Shown here: positions 1-8,313 of the stretch, in pieces
How positions within the stretch are numbered: the stretch's first letter is position 1
Layout: each line of letters starts with the position of its first letter
Source of the DNA: Thermodesulfovibrio sp.
GTDB taxonomy: Bacteria; Nitrospirota; Thermodesulfovibrionia; Thermodesulfovibrionales; JdFR-85
Assembly: GCA_027016675.1 (NCBI GenBank)
Contig: JALUSH010000076.1
Span: 1 to 13,700 of the forward strand
Length of the DNA: 13,700 nt
Direction: 5' to 3'
The notes under the pieces: model-generated
What the model saw: only the letters and a program-made list of their open reading frames with translations
Told to the model about the DNA's origin: nothing
The model's database searches: none
Translations under genes and position numbers: made by a program

Positions 1-978
1 ATTTTATTCATCACTCTATCTCTTCTGGTTGTACCTTTTATCTCCTCTGCTATACCAGCAAAGTTTATAAAGATCAGGTATAGCAAAAGTGATGGTGTGA
101 TAAGAATAGTGATAGAGTCAAACAATAAAACCCTGATACGAAAAAGCAAGGTCTACACCTCATACAGCCTGGTAAAGATATCCTTCCCTGACTACTTTGT
201 GCTGGAGTCTGAAGATATAGAAACACCACTTTTCGAGTTCAATCACAAGGGCAAAAATATATATTTTAATATCAAGGAATTGAAATGGATAAAGCTCCTC
301 AGGCTGGATAATCCTCCCCGGCTTGTACTTGATGCAATCCTGGAAGGCAAAACTGCACCTCCTGTACAGCCACAACCTCCCCTTGAGAAAAAAGAAGAAC
401 CTGAGGAGAAAAAAGTAATATCCAGAAAAAAAACAATCGTCTTGGATCCAGGACATGGAGGGAAAGACCTTGGCATTTATACAACCACAAAAAGTGAGAA
501 GGACATAGTTCTTGACATCTCAAGGAGACTTAGAAGAGCATTAGCAAAGAAGGGAGTTAAAGTTGTTCTTACCCGCTCCTTTAATAAAGATATGGGAATC
601 TTAAAAAGGATCAAGCTTGCAAGAAAGAAAAAACCTGATATATTTATCTCTATACACCTAACATCTTCTAATAGTATAAATATCTATACAGCTGTAGCAA
701 GGCAAACAGATACGACACAATCATATCTCCTTACCACCTCCCAAGCAGAGTTTGCCGAAGACAGCAAAAGACTTGCTAAAGCCATTGGCGATGCTTTAAC
801 TGCTGCTTTAAACAAGGATGTCCTTTACGAAGAACTCAACATACCCATTATATCTGCTATGCCGTGCCCTGCCATACTGATAGAACTGCCTGGACCTGAT
901 TTCCTTGACTATAATAGAAAAACCAATAATTTAATCTCCAGGACAATACAGGAGGCCATTGAGAAGCTATGGGAATAA
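1..978 (+). CDS. N-acetylmuramoyl-L-alanine amidase, AMIN + Amidase_3 (5' partial)
   Basis: A zinc amidase that cuts the bond between N-acetylmuramic acid and L-alanine in peptidoglycan, acting outside the inner membrane during cell separation or wall turnover. The frame is open to the left edge, so the true start lies before the window. The first 20 residues are hydrophobic and end in SAIPA, a likely signal peptide with cleavage before KFIKI. In-window residues 21-115 look like an AMIN domain (septum/wall targeting), followed by a Pro/Glu/Lys-rich linker (about 117-140) and an Amidase_3 domain (144-325). Expected zinc ligands are His152 in DPGHGG, Glu166 in SEKD and His219 in SIH; the catalytic Glu295 sits in LIELPG. 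The domain is divergent: SIHLTSS replaces the usual SIHANA, and the segment after it is short. The 3' end overlaps the GerMN gene by 10 bases. Family assignment is firm; the exact physiological role is inferred. Confidence 0.9.
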   Translation: MLFITLSLLVVPFISSAIPAKFIKIRYSKSDGVIRIVIESNNKTLIRKSKVYTSYSLVKISFPDYFVLESEDIETPLFEFNHKGKNIYFNIKELKWIKLLRLDNPPRLVLDAILEGKTAPPVQPQPPLEKKEEPEEKKVISRKKTIVLDPGHGGKDLGIYTTTKSEKDIVLDISRRLRRALAKKGVKVVLTRSFNKDMGILKRIKLARKKKPDIFISIHLTSSNSINIYTAVARQTDTTQSYLLTTSQAEFAEDSKRLAKAIGDALTAALNKDVLYEELNIPIISAMPCPAILIELPGPDFLDYNRKTNNLISRTIQEAIEKLWE

Positions 979-1538
979 GGATCCTTGTTTTCACATTACT
1001 ATTTATATTGATTATAGGTATAGGTGCGGGGCTCTTTTATTTTTATTATCATGAAGAGCCTGCAACCAAACCAATACTACCAGAAACAAAAGAGGCTATT
1101 GTTCAAAACTATACATACTTCAAGATCTACTATCCTGTTGGTAGCAGAATGGAGATTGTTGAAAAAAAGGTCCCCGGGCTGATGAGTCCTGTCAAAAAAG
1201 CAGAAACGTTAATAAAGGAATACCTGCGTGTTTCAAGGGAATTAGACACAGGCATAATACCACCTGACACTGATATACTCGGTGTCTTTCTCTCTGATGA
1301 TGGAACCCTTTACCTGGATTTCAACACCTCGTTAAAAGATAATTTTATTGGTGATGTTGCAGATGAATATATGCTTTTAAAAAGTATTTCTGATACAATG
1401 ATTAGTAATCTTGAAATTGAGGATGTTGTTATACTTGTAAACCACAGGGAAATAGAAAGTATCGGAGGACATCTTTTTGCCAATAGACCGATCAAAGAAC
1501 TATTATTAGAACTCTCGGGAACAGGTGTTCATCAATGA
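969..1538 (+). CDS. membrane-anchored GerMN-domain protein
   Basis: A 189-residue protein with one N-terminal membrane segment (about residues 4-27, no lipobox cysteine) and a GerMN domain (about 48-172), recognisable by the GVFLSDDGTLYLDFN stretch, the KSISDTMISN helix and ILVNHREIESIGGH. GerMN domains occur in the spore protein GerM but also in many non-sporulating bacteria, where the function is not well defined; an extracytoplasmic role linked to peptidoglycan is commonly suspected. The ATG lies inside the end of the amidase gene, and the frame has a stop just upstream (960-962), so this is the first possible start. The stop overlaps the murI start as ATGA. Its place between an amidase and glutamate racemase supports a wall-related role. 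No enzyme activity can be assigned. Nothing else in the window suggests sporulation. Confidence 0.85.
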   Translation: MGIRILVFTLLFILIIGIGAGLFYFYYHEEPATKPILPETKEAIVQNYTYFKIYYPVGSRMEIVEKKVPGLMSPVKKAETLIKEYLRVSRELDTGIIPPDTDILGVFLSDDGTLYLDFNTSLKDNFIGDVADEYMLLKSISDTMISNLEIEDVVILVNHREIESIGGHLFANRPIKELLLELSGTGVHQ

Positions 1539-2368
1539 AAAATAATTTTCCCATTGGTATATTTGATTCAGGTATTGGTGGGCTTACAGTTGTTAAAGAG
1601 GTAATTAACATTTTACCCCAGGAAGACATAATCTACCTGGGTGATACTGCCCGTGTACCCTATGGAATACGTTCTGCTGAAACAGTCATACGTTATGCTA
1701 TTGAAAATACTGAATTCCTCCTTACAAAGAATATCAAGGCCCTTGTTGTTGCCTGTAACACTGTCTCTGCAGTAGGGCTTGAAGAACTGAAGAAAAGGAT
1801 TGAAATACCGGTAATCGGAGTCCTGGAGCCTGGTGCTGAGGCAGCTGTAAGGGCAACGAAAAACAGGATCATAGGTGTAATAGGCACAGAGGCAACCATA
1901 TCAAGCAGTTCCTATAAAAAGACCATACTTCGCATCGAACCTGATATCGCTGTATATGGAAAGGCTTGTCCTCTTTTTGTTCCCCTTGTGGAAGAGGGCT
2001 GGACAGAGGGTAAAATAGTACAATCCATTGTGGATAGATACCTGAATGATATGAAGAGCAGGAATATCGATACACTTGTACTGGGCTGTACCCATTATCC
2101 ACTTTTGAAGAGAGCTATTCAACAGGCCCTTGGAGACAGGGTTACACTTATTGATTCTGCTGTGGAGACAGCCCTAACACTTCGAAACCTGCTTATTGAG
2201 AAAGGGCTGGCAAGGGATAACAATCCTTCACCCAAAAGGATATTCTTTGTTACAGATGCTCCTGAGAGGTTTCAGCGTATCGGAATGAATTTTATTGGTA
2301 ATGTTATAACAGAGGTTGAAAAGGTTTCTATCCCTTACAGAGAGGTTGTTTCAATGGACATTTTATAA
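1535..2368 (+). CDS. murI: glutamate racemase
   Basis: Converts L-glutamate to D-glutamate for the peptidoglycan stem peptide, in the cytoplasm and without a cofactor. The protein is 277 residues, slightly longer than the typical 255-270. The N-terminus has IFDSGIGGLTVV with Asp11-Ser12, then GDTARVPYG (36-44). The two catalytic cysteines are Cys74 in VACNT and Cys185 in LGCTHYPLL, with His187 next to the second. All hallmark residues are present, so it should be active. It starts within the stop of the GerMN gene (ATGA overlap), which suggests coupled translation. The neighbouring amidase and this racemase both act on peptidoglycan, one on the polymer and the other on precursor supply. The related aspartate racemases lack this exact motif set, so the call is secure. 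Confidence 0.96.
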   Translation: MKNNFPIGIFDSGIGGLTVVKEVINILPQEDIIYLGDTARVPYGIRSAETVIRYAIENTEFLLTKNIKALVVACNTVSAVGLEELKKRIEIPVIGVLEPGAEAAVRATKNRIIGVIGTEATISSSSYKKTILRIEPDIAVYGKACPLFVPLVEEGWTEGKIVQSIVDRYLNDMKSRNIDTLVLGCTHYPLLKRAIQQALGDRVTLIDSAVETALTLRNLLIEKGLARDNNPSPKRIFFVTDAPERFQRIGMNFIGNVITEVEKVSIPYREVVSMDIL

Positions 2369-2382
2369 ATCAAGGAGGCCTG

Positions 2383-3114
2383 ATGAGAAAGGATGGGCGA
2401 AAAAATGATGAGATGAGAGCTGTAAAAATAACACGTAACTATCTAAAAACCGCTGAGGGTTCTGTGCTGATCGAGGTAGGTGATACCAGGGTAATATGTA
2501 CTGCCTCTATAGAAGAAAGGGTGCCACCTTTCCTTAAAGACACAGGCAGAGGGTGGATAACTGCTGAATACGGAATGCTCCCCCGTTCAACCTCAACCAG
2601 AAGCATGAGAGAAGCTACCACAGGCCGTATAGGTGGTAGAACACAGGAAATCCAGAGACTTATAGGCAGAAGCCTCAGATCTATAGTGAACCTCGATCTT
2701 ATCGGTGAAAGAACTATCTATATTGATTGTGATGTTATACAGGCGGATGGCGGCACAAGAACAGCTTCAATAACAGGTGGATTTGTGGCATTGTATGATG
2801 CCATGCGTTTTGCCGTCCAGAATGGCATCATGGAACGAAATCCCATTAAAAATATGGTTTCAGCGATAAGTGTAGGAATTGTTGACGGGGAACCCATGCT
2901 TGATCTCTGCTATGAAGAGGACTACAGGGCAGAGGTGGATATGAACATAGTAATGACTGCTGATGGACGGTTTATCGAAATACAGGGCACTGCTGAAGGA
3001 GAACCCTTTACCAAAGAAATACTTCACAATCTCCTTTCTCTTGCTGAAAAGGGGATAAATGAACTCTTTAGGATTCAAAAAGAGGTTATAGGTGAAGATA
3101 CTTTTAGCTACTAA
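2383..3114 (+). CDS. rph: ribonuclease PH
   Basis: A phosphate-dependent 3'-to-5' exoribonuclease that trims the 3' end of tRNA precursors (and some rRNA), forming a ring-shaped hexamer. The 243 residues match the usual family length. Visible signatures are RKDGR (2-6), GRIGGRTQEIQRLIGR (81-96, with the phosphate-binding Arg86), DCDVIQADGGTRTASITG (115-132) and DYRAEVDMN (180-188) with the conserved acidic pair Asp180 and Asp186. A strong Shine-Dalgarno AGGAGG at 2373-2378 sits 4 bases before the ATG, so this gene can load ribosomes independently of murI, whose stop is 14 bases upstream. Its last 23 bases overlap rdgB. The rph-rdgB pairing is found in many bacteria. Confidence 0.97.
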   Translation: MRKDGRKNDEMRAVKITRNYLKTAEGSVLIEVGDTRVICTASIEERVPPFLKDTGRGWITAEYGMLPRSTSTRSMREATTGRIGGRTQEIQRLIGRSLRSIVNLDLIGERTIYIDCDVIQADGGTRTASITGGFVALYDAMRFAVQNGIMERNPIKNMVSAISVGIVDGEPMLDLCYEEDYRAEVDMNIVMTADGRFIEIQGTAEGEPFTKEILHNLLSLAEKGINELFRIQKEVIGEDTFSY

Positions 3115-3688
3115 GAACAAAGGAAAACTAAAGGAGATGAACTCTCTCTTTCGTGACCTGAAGATTGAATTCATAGGAGTAGATTCAATTAAAGAACCTC
3201 CTGATGTTATAGAAGATGGCAAGACCTATCATGACAATGCACTAAAAAAGGCCATGACCTTCTACCGGATTGCACTGATACCCACTCTTGCAGAGGATTC
3301 AGGTCTTGAGGTAGATGCACTCAATGGAGCTCCAGGTGTATTCTCTGCACGTATTGCCGGCGAAGGTGCATCTGATAGAGAGAAGATTAAAAAACTTCTC
3401 GAACTACTGAAGGATGTACCTGATGAGAAAAGGACAGCACGTTTTGTATCTGTTCTATGTCTCGTGCTTGATGGCAAGCCCTACTTCTTTGAAGGACAGG
3501 TACGGGGACATCTACTCAGGAAGCCTTCTGGAGAATCAGGATTTGGTTATGACCCCATATTTGTTCCAGAGGGCTATAAAAAAAGCTTTGCAGCACTTGG
3601 TTCAAAAATTAAAAACAGAATAAGCCACAGGGCGAGGGCTATCGAAAAACTAAAAGAGTTTCTGAAAGAGAGACTTGCCAGGCAGTGA
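3092..3688 (+). CDS. rdgB: dITP/XTP pyrophosphatase (HAM1/RdgB family)
   Basis: Hydrolyses non-canonical purine triphosphates (dITP, ITP, XTP) to monophosphates and pyrophosphate, keeping deaminated bases out of DNA and RNA. The 198 residues match the family. Motifs include ATKNKGKLKE at the N-terminus (6-15), AEDSGLEVDALNGAPGVFSAR (67-87, with Asp69), GFGYDPIF (150-157) and the C-terminal RISHRARA (176-183). The start is GTG, chosen because the family motif begins immediately after it; AGAGG at 3081-3085 gives a 6-base spacing. The start lies 23 bases inside rph and the end overlaps the next gene's GTG by 4 bases (GTGA), so translation is probably coupled in both directions. Confidence 0.96.
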   Translation: MKILLATKNKGKLKEMNSLFRDLKIEFIGVDSIKEPPDVIEDGKTYHDNALKKAMTFYRIALIPTLAEDSGLEVDALNGAPGVFSARIAGEGASDREKIKKLLELLKDVPDEKRTARFVSVLCLVLDGKPYFFEGQVRGHLLRKPSGESGFGYDPIFVPEGYKKSFAALGSKIKNRISHRARAIEKLKEFLKERLARQ

Positions 3689-5442
3689 GAAGGCTTTTTA
3701 GAAAACTTCTATCTTTCAAATTTACATTCAGAATAGGAACATCCACATCTCTTATTGTAATGGCCATATTAATTGGTGCACTCAGTGGTGCTGCCAATAT
3801 GCTTTTCAGAACCACTCTTGAATTCTGTAAGGAAGTCATCTTTCATTCAGGATATCAACTCCTTGGAATTGAAAAAGGTGGTATATACAGGATATTCACA
3901 CCATTGCTACCTCTTACAGGCGCCCTACTGCTTATTCCCCTTTCATATCGCTTTGGTGCCGAGGTCCGAGGCTATGGATTTCCTTCCTTTCTACAGAAAG
4001 TAAACCTTCAGGATGACATTATAAAATTAAAGAGTATTATCCTTAAGATAATAGCACCTGCCCTTACCATTGGTTCGGGGGGATCTGCAGGTGTGGAAGG
4101 ACCGATAGCACAGATAGGAGGTGGTATCGGCTCTCTCGTAGGTCAGACCTTCAAGGTCTCGGGCAACAGGCTGAAGCTTCTCATTGCTGCAGGTTGTGCA
4201 GGAGGAATAGCTGCCACCTTTAATGCTCCCATCGCAGGTGTAATGTTTGCCACAGAGATCGTTCTACTTGGCAATTTCGAACTTACCTCTTTTGGTGCCA
4301 TTGTTGTATCAGCTGGCATGGCAACTGTTGTCTCAAGGGTGTACTATGGTGAAAACCCGGCATTCCATGTAGCTCAATATACCCTGCAGGGCGTTATGGA
4401 AACCCCCTTCTATCTCTTTCTTGGCCTTTTCATGGGCCCTCTGGCTGTTTTCTACATAAAGACATTCTACTGGATTAAATACAAATTCGAGTCCTTTAGT
4501 AATCCCTATATAAGACTTCTGGTAGGTGCCACAGCGGTGGGGTGTATTGGAATCTTTTTCCCCCAGGTTCTCAGTGATGGCTATGAGTTTATAGAAAATG
4601 CCTTCTCTGGTTCCATGGACATTTCTTTGATGTTCATCCTGATCTTCCTTAAAATCATTGCCACATCTTTAACCCTTGGTTCTGGAGGTTCAGGTGGTGT
4701 ATTTGCTCCTGCCCTGTTTATCGGTGCTATGGCAGGCGGTGCCTTTGGTGGCTTTGTCCATTATTTGTTTCCTTCTTACACTTCATCTCCTGGGGCATAT
4801 GCAATGGTTGGAGTGGGTGCCTTTCTGGCAGCTGTAACCCATGCCCCTTTAACAGGAATGTTTCTGTTATTTGAGATGACAGGAAACTATAAGATCATAA
4901 TACCGATCATGTTTGCCACCACAATTGGCACCTTTGTTGCCCATAGAATAATGCCCGAATCTATTGATACCTATGAACTTGCACAAAAGGGAATAAACAT
5001 CCACGCTGGCAGGGAAGCAACCATATTGTCTTCTATCAAAGTCAAGGATGTAATGAGACGAGACTTCATGACTGTGAGAGATAAGGTAAATCTCAAAGAG
5101 TTTATTGACCTTGTAATAGAAGGTTCAGGTGGATTCTACTATCCTGTAGTTGATTCAAAGGGAGAGATGGTGGGCATTATCTCTCTGCAGGATGTCAGGA
5201 AGGTTTTATATGAGGAGTATATAAAAGAGATCGTAACCGTTGGAGAACTGGCTACAGAGGATGTCCTTACCCTGACACCCGAGGATAACCTTGCCGATGC
5301 ACTTCATCATTTTGCAGAAATGGACATTGATGAAATACCTGTTGTGGCAACAAACAATCCTAAAAAGGTTGTGGGTATGCTCAGAAGAGGCGATGTAATA
5401 TCCATATACAACAGGGAAATACTGAGAAGGCAGACAGAATAA
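3685..5442 (+). CDS. ClC-family chloride channel/transporter with two CBS domains
   Basis: A 585-residue integral inner-membrane protein of the voltage-gated ClC family, moving chloride (or a related anion) either passively or in exchange for protons. The membrane part covers about residues 22-425. Family signatures are GYGFP (96-100), GSGGSAGVEGP (130-140) with the gating Glu138, and GGSGGVFAPALFIGA (334-348). Residues 451-510 and 520-575 form two CBS domains, usually nucleotide-sensing. By eye alignment to E. coli CLC-ec1, the internal proton glutamate (Glu203) is Ile192 here, and the central tyrosine (Tyr445) falls on Asp428 in SIDTYEL. This may point to channel-like or atypical coupling, but some antiporters also lack the internal glutamate. 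The start is GTG, overlapping the rdgB stop by 4 bases; a start further in is possible. Ion selectivity cannot be read from the sequence. Confidence 0.93.
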   Translation: MRRLFRKLLSFKFTFRIGTSTSLIVMAILIGALSGAANMLFRTTLEFCKEVIFHSGYQLLGIEKGGIYRIFTPLLPLTGALLLIPLSYRFGAEVRGYGFPSFLQKVNLQDDIIKLKSIILKIIAPALTIGSGGSAGVEGPIAQIGGGIGSLVGQTFKVSGNRLKLLIAAGCAGGIAATFNAPIAGVMFATEIVLLGNFELTSFGAIVVSAGMATVVSRVYYGENPAFHVAQYTLQGVMETPFYLFLGLFMGPLAVFYIKTFYWIKYKFESFSNPYIRLLVGATAVGCIGIFFPQVLSDGYEFIENAFSGSMDISLMFILIFLKIIATSLTLGSGGSGGVFAPALFIGAMAGGAFGGFVHYLFPSYTSSPGAYAMVGVGAFLAAVTHAPLTGMFLLFEMTGNYKIIIPIMFATTIGTFVAHRIMPESIDTYELAQKGINIHAGREATILSSIKVKDVMRRDFMTVRDKVNLKEFIDLVIEGSGGFYYPVVDSKGEMVGIISLQDVRKVLYEEYIKEIVTVGELATEDVLTLTPEDNLADALHHFAEMDIDEIPVVATNNPKKVVGMLRRGDVISIYNREILRRQTE

Positions 5443-5525
5443 GAAGTGGTGGCTATTTTGCTCATAATCTGTTTTTAGTGCTTGGTGCCTGGTTATTTAT
5501 GGTTGTGAAAAAAGAATTACTACTG

Positions 5526-5534
5526 TGTTAAAAT
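5526..5534 (+). promoter_or_regulatory. possible extended -10 promoter element for ftsH-folP
   Basis: TG-T-TAAAAT matches the extended -10 pattern TGnTATAAT with one mismatch in the hexamer. No good -35 is found at 16-18 bases; TTGTGA at 5503-5508 is 20 bases upstream. Transcription from here would give a leader of roughly 50 bases before ftsH. It lies in the only sizeable gap between clc and ftsH, so a promoter is expected in this gap, but the exact element is weakly supported. Confidence 0.3.
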
Positions 5535-5542
5535 TTAATAGA

Positions 5543-5561
5543 GGCTGATTTCATCTCAGTC
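5543..5561 (+). other. small hairpin in the ftsH leader
   Basis: GGCTGA (5543-5548) can pair with TCAGTC (5556-5561) around a 7-base loop, giving a 6-pair stem including one G-T pair. It lies 18 bases before the ftsH Shine-Dalgarno and does not cover it. It has no T-run, so it is not a terminator. It may be a minor leader structure or chance. Confidence 0.2.
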
Positions 5562-5579
5562 GGATTCCTTTAAATATTT

Positions 5580-5584
5580 GGAGG
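5580..5584 (+). promoter_or_regulatory. ribosome binding site fixing a TTG start of ftsH
   Basis: GGAGG followed by a 4-base T spacer leads to TTG at 5589. There is no ATG or GTG nearby in frame that would keep the conserved FtsH N-terminus, so this strong site decides for the rare TTG start. Confidence 0.75.
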
Positions 5585-5588
5585 TTTT

Positions 5589-7427
5589 TTGAACAATATC
5601 TACAGAAGTCTCTTTGTCTGGCTATTAATTGGTGCCCTTTTGATCTTCCTCTTCGATATCATGAGCACTCAAAAGGAGACTGCCAAGGAGATAAACTTCT
5701 CTGACTTCATTACAAAGGTTGAATCAGGGCAGGTTGTAAAGGTAACAATCAAGGAAAATGAGGTTACAGGCACCCTCAAAGACGGTACTATCTTCAAGAC
5801 CTATATCGAAAAGTATCCTGATTTTGTCAATGACCTGCGATCCAAGAATGTTGAGATTTCCGTAAAGCCTCCTGCTGAGACACCCTGGTATGTTAATTTC
5901 TTCTTTTCCTGGGGGCCTATTATCTTCTTTGCACTCATCTGGATTATCTTCATGCGGCAGATGCAAATGGGTGGTAACAGGGCACTGTCCTTTGGCAAGG
6001 CAAGAGTAAAACTCGTTTCAGACAAATCCAAGAAGATAACCTTCAAGGATGTAGCTGGTATAGAGGAGGCAAAGGTAGAGGTTCAGGAAATCATAGATTA
6101 TCTCAAGGATCCTCAGAAGGTTACCAGATTAGGTGGCAAGATCCCAAAAGGTGTGTTATTAGTTGGACCTCCTGGAACAGGCAAGACCCTACTTGCCAAG
6201 GCAATAGCTGGTGAGGCAGATGTTCCCTTTTTCTCCATCTCCGGTTCTGAATTTGTGGAAATGTTTGTTGGAGTGGGAGCCTCAAGAGTACGCGACCTCT
6301 TTGAACAGGCCAAGAAGAATGCACCCTGTATCATCTTCATAGATGAGATAGACGCAGTTGGAAGACACAGAGGCGCTGGACTTGGTGGTGGACATGATGA
6401 AAGAGAGCAGACACTCAACCAGCTTCTTGTTGAAATGGACGGATTTGAGGGAAAAGAGGGCATAATTGTTGTTGCAGCCACTAACAGACCTGATGTGCTG
6501 GACCCTGCTTTGTTAAGACCTGGCAGATTTGACCGGCAGATCGTGGTTCCCTCTCCTGATGTAAAAGGCAGGCTTGAGATACTGAAGGTACATACAAAAG
6601 CAATTCCCCTGGGTAATGATGTGGACCTTGAAGTAATAGCAAGATCCACCCCTGGATTTTCTGGTGCAGACCTTGCCAACCTTGTTAATGAGGCTGCTTT
6701 ACTTGCTGCAAGGAAGTCAAAGGACAAAGTGGATATGGAAGACTTTGATGCAGCTAAAGACAAGGTCTTAATGGGTGTAGAAAGAAGAAGCATGATAATC
6801 AGTGACGAGGAAAAGAGAAATACTGCCTATCATGAGGCAGGCCATACCCTTGTGGCCAAACTGACACCAGGTACTGATCCTATTCACAAGGTCAGCATAA
6901 TACCACGAGGCAGGGCACTGGGTGTTACACAACAGCTTCCCCTTGATGATAGATACACCTATTCAAAGGATTTCCTGTTAAAGACACTGAGAGTATTACT
7001 TGGCGGAAGGGCGGCAGAGGAGATTGCCCTTAATCACCTGACCACCGGAGCTGGCAATGACCTTGAAAGGGCAACAGACCTGGCAAGAAAGATGGTTTGT
7101 GAGTGGGGCATGAGTGAAAAGCTGGGACCCCTTACCTATGGCAAGAGAGAAGAACACCTTTTCCTTGGTCGTGAGATAGCAAAACACAAAGACTATAGTG
7201 AAAAAACAGCTGAGGATATTGATGAAGAGGTCAAAAGGATTGTAACAGATGCTTACAACAAGGCCAAAGAACTATTACAGGATAACTACTACATCCTTGA
7301 AAGACTGGCCACTGAACTACTACGGAAGGAAACCCTGTCTGCAGAAGAGATAGAAGCAATAGTAAAAGGCACATCGCCCGATTCTGAAGAGGGAAGAGAG
7401 ATTGAAACTCAGGCTTCAGAATCATAG
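5589..7427 (+). CDS. ftsH: ATP-dependent zinc metalloprotease FtsH
   Basis: A membrane-bound AAA+ protease that unfolds and degrades misfolded membrane proteins and selected cytosolic regulators, acting as a hexamer. The protein is 612 residues, a normal length. Two membrane segments (about 7-24 and 102-122) flank a periplasmic FtsH_ext domain. The AAA module has Walker A GPPGTGKT (193-200), the pore loop around MFVGVG (225-230), Walker B IIFIDE (248-253) and the second region of homology ending RPGRFDR (310-316). The peptidase has HEAGH (415-419) with zinc-binding His415 and His419, and Asp491 as the likely third ligand. All key residues are present. The start is TTG, set by a strong Shine-Dalgarno and by the N-terminus MNNIYRSLFVWLLI, which resembles other FtsH proteins. 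The 3' end overlaps folP by 26 bases. Confidence 0.98.
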   Translation: MNNIYRSLFVWLLIGALLIFLFDIMSTQKETAKEINFSDFITKVESGQVVKVTIKENEVTGTLKDGTIFKTYIEKYPDFVNDLRSKNVEISVKPPAETPWYVNFFFSWGPIIFFALIWIIFMRQMQMGGNRALSFGKARVKLVSDKSKKITFKDVAGIEEAKVEVQEIIDYLKDPQKVTRLGGKIPKGVLLVGPPGTGKTLLAKAIAGEADVPFFSISGSEFVEMFVGVGASRVRDLFEQAKKNAPCIIFIDEIDAVGRHRGAGLGGGHDEREQTLNQLLVEMDGFEGKEGIIVVAATNRPDVLDPALLRPGRFDRQIVVPSPDVKGRLEILKVHTKAIPLGNDVDLEVIARSTPGFSGADLANLVNEAALLAARKSKDKVDMEDFDAAKDKVLMGVERRSMIISDEEKRNTAYHEAGHTLVAKLTPGTDPIHKVSIIPRGRALGVTQQLPLDDRYTYSKDFLLKTLRVLLGGRAAEEIALNHLTTGAGNDLERATDLARKMVCEWGMSEKLGPLTYGKREEHLFLGREIAKHKDYSEKTAEDIDEEVKRIVTDAYNKAKELLQDNYYILERLATELLRKETLSAEEIEAIVKGTSPDSEEGREIETQASES

Positions 7428-8250
7428 TCTCGACTTTTCTAAAAGAACCTACATAATGGGCATCCTAAATATAACACCTGATTCATTCTCTGATGGAGGC
7501 CTATATTACAATAAATCTTCTGCAATTGATCATGCCCTTCAGATGGCTGATGAAGGTGCTGACATAATTGATATCGGAGGTGAATCCACACGACCTGGTG
7601 CTGAACCTATAAGCCTTGAAGAGGAGTTGAAAAGAACAATCCCCGTGATTGAGGAACTGGTTAAAAGACTGTCGGTCCCCATTTCGATAGATACCTATAA
7701 AGCTGAGGTTGCAAAGAGGGCATTAGATGCAGGTGCCTCAATTGTCAATGATATAAGTGGATTGAGGTTTGACCCTCTGATGGCCCAGACAATAGCCCGT
7801 TATGATGCTGCAGTTGTTATAATGCACATAAAAGGCACACCGAAGGATATGCAGATTAATCCCCATTATGATGATCTCTTTGGAGAGATCACTGATTATT
7901 TAAGAAAAAGTATTGAAATTGCCCGTTCCCACGGTATATCTGAAGAAAGAATAATTATCGACCCAGGAATCGGATTCGGAAAGAAACCAGAACACAATCT
8001 CCAGATAATAAACCAGTTAGATAGGTTCAGGGTTCTGAACAGACCAATTCTGATGGGTGTATCAAGGAAATCCTTTATAGGCATCGCCCTTGACAACGCA
8101 CCTCCACAGGAAAGGCTTGAGGGCACAGCTGCGGCAGTTGCATTGTCTGTATATAATGGAGCAGATATTGTACGTGTACATGATGTTAAGGAGATGGCAC
8201 GTGTCGTAAGGGTTGTGGAAGCCATAAAAAGAGAAACCTTCCTGAATTAA
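7402..8250 (+). CDS. folP: dihydropteroate synthase
   Basis: Joins 6-hydroxymethyl-7,8-dihydropterin diphosphate with p-aminobenzoate to make dihydropteroate in folate synthesis; the target of sulfonamides. The 282 residues fold as a TIM barrel. Motifs are MGILNITPDSFSDGG (19-33), DIIDIGGESTRPGA (54-67), SIDTYKAEVA (95-104), IVNDISGL (114-121), IIIDPGIGFGK (184-194), LMGVSRKSF (217-225) and the closing RVHDV (258-262). The likely start is TTG, 26 bases inside ftsH: the first ATG in frame (codon 19) would remove the leading strand of the barrel, and no other ATG or GTG lies between. A purine-rich stretch (about 7386-7400) may act as the ribosome site. The ftsH-folP pair is common; the genes that often follow it elsewhere (cdaA, glmM) are not next here. 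Confidence 0.96.
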   Translation: MKLRLQNHSLDFSKRTYIMGILNITPDSFSDGGLYYNKSSAIDHALQMADEGADIIDIGGESTRPGAEPISLEEELKRTIPVIEELVKRLSVPISIDTYKAEVAKRALDAGASIVNDISGLRFDPLMAQTIARYDAAVVIMHIKGTPKDMQINPHYDDLFGEITDYLRKSIEIARSHGISEERIIIDPGIGFGKKPEHNLQIINQLDRFRVLNRPILMGVSRKSFIGIALDNAPPQERLEGTAAAVALSVYNGADIVRVHDVKEMARVVRVVEAIKRETFLN

Positions 8251-8313
8251 GAACTCTCGGAAATACCTATACAAGATTAAGCTTCAAGAAACGCCTCAAC
8301 CAACCTGCCCAAT

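Noticed and set aside
6113..6793. Long minus-strand ORF inside ftsH (226 codons)
   Set aside because: It is antisense to the AAA domain of ftsH, is rich in Ser/Pro/Leu as expected from codon shadowing, and matches no family.
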